A stretch of DNA of 64,000 nt, from NCBI GenBank assembly GCA_034231615.1, contig CM067316.1:25567791-25631790 (forward strand). The letters are read 5' to 3'. The stretch comes from Meghimatium bilineatum. Taxonomy: Eukaryota > Mollusca > Gastropoda > Stylommatophora > Philomycidae. The notes under the pieces were generated by a model, which saw only the letters and a program-made list of their open reading frames with translations, searched no databases and was not told the DNA's origin. Made by a program: the position numbers and the translations under genes. Below are positions 59,241 to 64,000 of this stretch, in pieces; within the stretch, counting starts at the first letter, position 1; each line of letters opens with the position of its first letter.

Positions 59241-59389
59241 TTATGGTAGTGCATCCTGATATAACCTAATTGGACTTTGTTGTCAGCTGGTTGAAAGAGG
59301 TGCACCTCTCCAAAATAGAGGTAGACTCATTAACTACCTGAGTGATCAATATGAAGTTAACTAACCTTGGGGTCTTTTGTTATTTTAGG

Positions 59390-60916
59390 GTAGTGTGTCC
59401 AGATATAACTTAATTGGACAGTGTTGTCATCTAAGGGTAGTCGATCATTTAAGTAAACGCTGTAATGTACAATTTGCTGACAATAAAGGATGCAAGAACC
59501 TAAAACTTAGAAGATCTAAGTGTAGTTGAGTTATTTCAAATGTGCTCGCACTATATTTCCAAACAGACTTAATATCTAATATTGGAAACAGCAAATTCAG
59601 CATATTAATTGATGAAAGCAATGATAGTTCTGCAACTAAGCTACTTGGTATAGCAGTAAGATATTTTTCCTTGAAAAGAAAACACTTTAGTGTTATATTT
59701 TTATTTTAGACTTAGTAGAACTGTGTGACTGTAATGCTAAAGCAATATGCAATGCTCTGAAAGAATGTTTGAAGAATAATGGACTTGAGTTGCAAAGACG
59801 TTGCACTAGGCACTGATAAATCATCTGTCATGACAGGTGTAAACAATTTGAGTGTACACAAAATTAAAATCTGAAATTCCTCATCTGATCCTAGGTAGAT
59901 GTTTGTGCCATTCTCTTCAACTAGCTGTGTCACATGCTACAGCAGAGTGAAAGTAGAAGTGAATGTCTACAGCCAATTAAGCCTTGCATATTAGATCTTG
60001 TTAAAATGTTTATGGATGACACAGATACTCTCAGCCGCATAGATTTCCAGTGGAGAAGATTTCACCATATTCAGTGGATACATAACAATGACACACTTGC
60101 ATTGTGGGCAGAAATAGCTTCATACAGGGATGCAACTGGTGAAAATCATTTTCAAAGTCTTGCAGATTTAATTTTAACTATGCCTGCTTTACCTCATTTC
60201 AATGCTGAAGTGGAACGTTTTCAGTCAGATGGGGGTTACAAAATAACAAATTTGGTATAGACTGAGTATCACGAGTTTGAGAGCTGTTCTATTAAATATG
60301 GAATGAAAAGTTATAGTAAATGCTGTTTTGATTATAAACTACCTAAGGATGTCCTGCAAAAAATTGGATCACAAGATGATTATAAAACTTTGTTTCAATC
60401 ATCATCAACTGATACACAAGTACAGCCAGAAAATGTAACAGAAATTGAAGAAGACTTGTCTGACTGGGATTTGGCAGATCTTGAATAAATATATTTCTAA
60501 TATTAACTGATAGTCAAGAATTAGAATTTGAAAACTTGAAACATATTTTGAATGATTATGTTGGTTTTTTTTATGTTGGTTTATAAAACCAATTATGTTG
60601 GTTGTTTTTTGGTGTTTTCTCATTATTTTGTGTGTACATTCTTTGCATGAGACTTGTCTTTTGACAAAAATATGTTGACAACACTAAATGCACCAGGAAA
60701 AAGATATAAAAGGAAAAACTATGTTGTCTGACTGATTATGCAATCTAGAATAATATTATTTAACAGATTAACTGATATTACTAAATTATAATGTGTTATC
60801 TTGTATTATTTTATGGAAAATATCTGGTGCCTTTTTTAGTGCTTCAAAATTTTTAAAATCGCTTTTTAGAGACATCACCAGTGGGTTTATGATGAAATGA
60901 GTTGGCAGCCCTACTG
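59390..60916 (+). pseudogene. hAT transposase, decayed, with right TIR
   Basis: Frames give GNSKFSILIDESNDSSATKL, LVELCDCNAKAICNALKECL, YTKLKSEIPHLILGRCLCHS, then an open stretch 59934-60260 with IDFQWRRFHHIQWIHNNDTL, LALWAEIASYRDATGENHFQ, LPHFNAEVERF (hAT dimerisation region) and 60303-60488 CCFDYKLPKDVLQKIGSQDD, ending DWDLADLE. At 60899-60916 the right end AGTTGGCAGCCCTACTG reads inward as CAGTAGGGCTGCCAACT, a hAT-type terminus. The left terminus and the N-terminal zinc finger were not found. Frameshifts and stops make it inactive. Confidence 0.8.
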
Positions 60917-61100
60917 TACTTTTTTGTTTACCATATTAGAGAGGACATAATTATGTTTTATATCATTGCATGGTCAAGACTATTATTTGATCAGTTATTT
61001 TTTATTATTTTATGTTAGTGTGTTTTGGTTGCTGAATCTACTGATTGGTCGGTCTTGTTGATTTGTGACATTTCTACTTGTTTTTGTCACCTATTTTAGT
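60917..61100. other. No feature
   Basis: Short unassigned AT/GT-rich stretch. Confidence 0.35.
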
Positions 61101-61179
61101 AATATTTGTTTGGTGGTGTGAAATATGGATTAGATGTATATGTGATCTGTATGATTGAGGGTATATTTAATATGGTAAT

Positions 61180-61735
61180 TCTTGTTTTGTTCAAGTGTGT
61201 CATGTGTGGTGTGGTGTTATTTGTTGGGTGTTTGTGTCTGGTTGGGTATCTAGTTGTGGTCTTTTCCAATTCTGTGTTTTGTGAGTATGGCCTTGTACAA
61301 TCGTGTTATCTTCTTGGTGTAGGGTGGTGTTTGGTGTGTTTTGTGTTGGGTTTGATCTTTCTGGGGGCCTGTTCAATGGTTATCTTCTGTGGATTGGGCT
61401 ATTCTTTGGAGTATTTTCTGTTCGATGGTGGGGTCTGGTTGAAACTCACTCTTGCTCTGCACAATCATGTGGTTGTTATCTTGGTGTGTTTTTTTATCGG
61501 GTAGACTCAGACTAACAATTGTATGGGTGTTATCTTGGTGTGGGGTGTTGTTTTGTGTCAGGTTGAAACTCACTTAGACTGACAATTGTATGGGTGTTAT
61601 CTTGGGGTGGGGTGTTGTTTTGTGTCAGGTTGAAACTCACTTAGGCCTGCATGATCATGTGGTTATAATCTTCTGTGGATTGGGATGTTGTTGGAGTGAA
61701 GTGTGATTGGGCTCTATAGTCATGTGGTTGTTATT
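61180..61735 (+). repeat. GT-rich minisatellite region
   Basis: Diverged repeats of GGTGTTATCTTGGTGTGG and GTGTCAGGTTGAAACTCACT; two close ~63-bp units at 61515-61640. A 132-codon frame through it (61106-61504) is low-complexity and not a gene. Confidence 0.7.
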
Positions 61736-61789
61736 TTTTTTCCCCCACATAATGTTGAGCGTGACAGTTTATTTTCTTAAATGTATAAA

Positions 61790-61995
61790 TATTACAAAGC
61801 ATTTTGGACATATTAAAAGACATGACACCTTGTTGAAGACCTTACTTGAAGGTAAAGTCGAGCAATAGGTAAACAGAGCTACAAGTTGGAGAGAAGTATC
61901 ACGAGATGGACAGGTTATAGTCTAGCAGAGGGCACCTTCATGACAAGACATGGGATGTTAGAAGTCCATTGCAGTTAACCTTCATTGTTGAGATG
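61790..61995 (+). mobile_element. LINE 3' end (GATG-tailed family)
   Basis: HFGHIKRHDTLLKTLLEGKV-type sequence, then SRDGQVIV-like and MDRL-type frames and AACCTTCATTGTTGAGATGG, matching 13755-14000. Confidence 0.7.
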
Positions 61996-61999
61996 GAAC

Positions 62000-63129
62000 T
62001 GAACCCATTCATTCTCTTAGTGGTCAAAATAATTGGCTCTATATTGCTGTATCAGCCATTCTCGTCATTGATAAACTATCATTTCTATTGATGTCTGTTA
62101 CCGGTTCCATGTGAATAGACATGTTAATTTAGCGCTGACGTGATTACTGGTAATTGCGTCAAGTGTGAGTTTCAGATCGCTTCTAAGAGCTGTCGTTTCC
62201 AAACTGCGCAAGGTTTATTATGGCTTCAATTTTCATCAAAACCTGGCAAAAATGGACCTACTTATGATTCAGATGTTGATACACAATTTTAAAATGGAAT
62301 TCTCAAGAACATGAATGAATCAGACATTGATGAGGTAGTAGTTTAGTATTTAGTAGGCCTAGTTGAAATTAGCAGCGATGTGTTGTAGTGTAGGCCTAAT
62401 TGATGATGTGCACGTCCCACCCCGCCCACCATAAACCTAGTAATGATTGAGAATAGTCAACACAACTGATCTATGTCAATATTGATCAATTTCACGAGAA
62501 ATCAGGTCCTGCAAATGACATTGATCAAGATTACTCTGCTTTTGAGACTAGGCCTAGTTTTCACTATTTCTATGTGAGTTATTCTTTGGGGGGTATATGG
62601 TATAAACATTGATATACAAGTATTCATGCCGGTATCAAAATTTTCTGAAAAATGAGATCTGTTTTGGAACCCTGTTTCACCAGAGTGATTTCTTTATGTG
62701 AACTAGGCCTATATATTTGGAGTAGTTAACAGTTACAGAATGTTGTTGTCATGCTGTGAAAGGGGGACTGCTTTGCAGCTTTCATTTGAACATTTATCAG
62801 CAGATTCACACAAGTAAATGAAACCGACAAGAAACTGGTGCTCATTTTTTCTCTCTCGCATGTTACATGAAATTCACAAAGATATGTTCACAGATTAGTA
62901 CCTCTTCCATTTATCTGTTAATTGGACTTTGAATCATAAAAATTGATTGCATATTGTATTTTATATTTATTTTCTTGCACAATCACTTCTGATTTGTGCA
63001 GTTATTCCCCTTGCCCTGGGAATTGAGCCTGGAGTTTTCCTGAACGGCTGGCATTGAAAAGTTTATGATGTAGAACAAGTTATCCTCGTAATATGAAATT
63101 TAACATGTGAGAGAAAAAAACAGGAGAAA
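62000..63129. other. No gene recognised
   Basis: 62220-62340 encodes an acidic stretch (GPTYDSDVDTQF, NESDIDEVVV) that could be the N-terminus of a transposase such as piggyBac; too short to call. Confidence 0.35.
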
Positions 63130-63420
63130 ATATATATCTTCTATATATCCACATCTCAAAGGCATCAATTCTGTCTTCTAATTGTTTGTTTATTGTCCAT
63201 GTTTCTGAGCTATTCATGATAGAATAGATGTAGCATTTTATAATTTGCATTTTACTTTGTTTGTAATTTGTTTAGATGTTAATATTTCCCTCATGTCATT
63301 GAAAGTACTTTTAGCCATTCCTATTCTCTTTTAACTTCTGTTTTATATCAGCCATGATTTGTGATTGTGTCCGAAATATTGATAATGTTCTCCTTGTAGT
63401 TTCTCTCCATGTATTTTTAA
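63130..63420 (-). mobile_element. LINE fragment
   Basis: CTATATATCCACATCTCAAA to GTAGTTTCTCTCCATGTA matches 16856-17140 of the GATG-tailed LINE, diverged. Confidence 0.8.
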
Positions 63421-63574
63421 GTTTAGCAACTATTCATCTGTGTTTCTTTGGATGTTTCGTAAATCGCTGTATTTTTTATGTTTATTTCCAAGCTGTTCAG
63501 ACGTACACTGGCATTTACAGGTTTTTACGTGAATTTTTGCAGTTCTGTACATTTTGTACTAAATTCCATGTTTA

Positions 63575-63739
63575 TACAATGGAGTCTCATTATAGTGCAA
63601 ACATTTATAACAACATTTCCTATTTGACAATACTTTTCAAAATCCCTGATTATTTTTATTCTTCATTGTATTTAGTGAATTCTGTTATGACATAAATATG
63701 CCAGTCTGGACTGATTTGTTACAATGGGACTCCACTGTA
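63575..63739. mobile_element. Small pogo-like MITE
   Basis: 161-bp element 63577-63737 with TA on both sides. Left end CAATGGAGTCTCATTATAG, right end (reverse complement) CAGTGGAGTCCCATTGTAA. The terminal pattern CAGTGGAGTCCCATTATAA is typical of pogo/Tigger-type MITEs. Confidence 0.7.
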
Positions 63740-63764
63740 TGTGTTAACAGTTCAGACATACACA

Positions 63765-63925
63765 CATGAAGTAGAGTGCGATGTTTGCTATATATTGAAT
63801 GACACACAAATGAAGTAGAGTGTTATGTTTGCTATATATTGGTGACATACACATGAAGTTGAGTGTGATGTTTGCTATATATTGGTGACATACACATAAA
63901 GTAGAGTGTGATGTTTGCTATATAT
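63765..63925 (+). repeat. ~44-bp tandem repeat, 4 units
   Basis: ACACATGAAGTAGAGTG, TGATGTTTGCTATATATTGG recurs four times with small length changes. Confidence 0.85.
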
Positions 63926-64000
63926 CAGCTATTTATTTATAAACAGTAACAAGAACCCCATTAGATGTACAGTTCTGAACGTCATTTACATTCTACCTAT

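Noticed and set aside
59934-60488. Open hAT C-terminus as a domesticated host gene
   Set aside because: The preceding transposase is full of stops and frame changes, with no sign of selection or splicing; simplest reading is a decayed transposon.
61106-61504. 132-codon hydrophobic frame that looks like a membrane protein
   Set aside because: It is a GT-rich minisatellite region that translates to V, L, G, C and F; no family and no conserved pattern.
1-64000. tRNA, rRNA or snRNA genes
   Set aside because: I looked for paired A and B boxes, cloverleaf-like runs and conserved rRNA blocks and saw none that I could defend.

Overview
The window is nuclear DNA of a multicellular animal, almost certainly a non-vertebrate. 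It is AT-rich and full of LINE, SINE and DNA-transposon debris, and its one host gene is split by long introns. That gene is a complete 13-exon copy of HAUS3 (augmin complex subunit 3) on the + strand, coding bases 14632-59064. All introns are GT-AG, the phases fit at every junction, and the joined product is 611 residues, close to the roughly 600 of vertebrate HAUS3. Exon-intron layout and repeat content suit a lophotrochozoan such as a mollusc, but the sequence alone does not fix the phylum. No bacterial, viral or CRISPR-type system is present.

Layout. 1-14.6 kb: intergenic or 5' untranslated-intron DNA holding a SINE (31-267), several LINE fragments (RNase H, endonuclease and reverse-transcriptase pieces), a complete 622-bp retroposon (9611-10232) and a nest of LINE, SINE and LINE at 10.5-12.1 kb. 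14.6-15.9 kb: HAUS3 exons 1 and 2. 15.9-29.8 kb: the 13.9-kb intron 2, with a 5.4-kb piggyBac element (15901-21264) carrying its own SINE and LINE insertions, then an old LINE at 23.3-29.1 kb broken by a TTAA-flanked transposon and by an inverted mariner pair, both of which carry a further TA-flanked element. 29.8-59.1 kb: exons 3-13, with introns full of LINE ends, SINE copies and at least a dozen minisatellites, the largest a 40-unit 24-bp array at 40464-41423. 59.4-60.9 kb: a decayed hAT transposase just past the HAUS3 polyadenylation signal. The rest has GT-rich minisatellites, LINE ends and a small pogo-like MITE.

HAUS3 acts alone here; its partners (seven other augmin subunits and gamma-tubulin) lie elsewhere. 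Everything else is mobile DNA interacting with mobile DNA. Target-site duplications (TSDs) can be read for at least eight insertions, so the order of insertion is recoverable in several nests.

The most unusual signals are: tandem repeats that start at or beside HAUS3 splice sites, including one that copies the exon 10 end together with its splice donor six times; an apparently unclassified ~620-bp retroposon present as two intact copies in opposite orientation; a SINE that shares its 3' tail with a LINE in the same window; a mariner built as an inverted pair; and a MITE whose 52-bp ends differ at one base.
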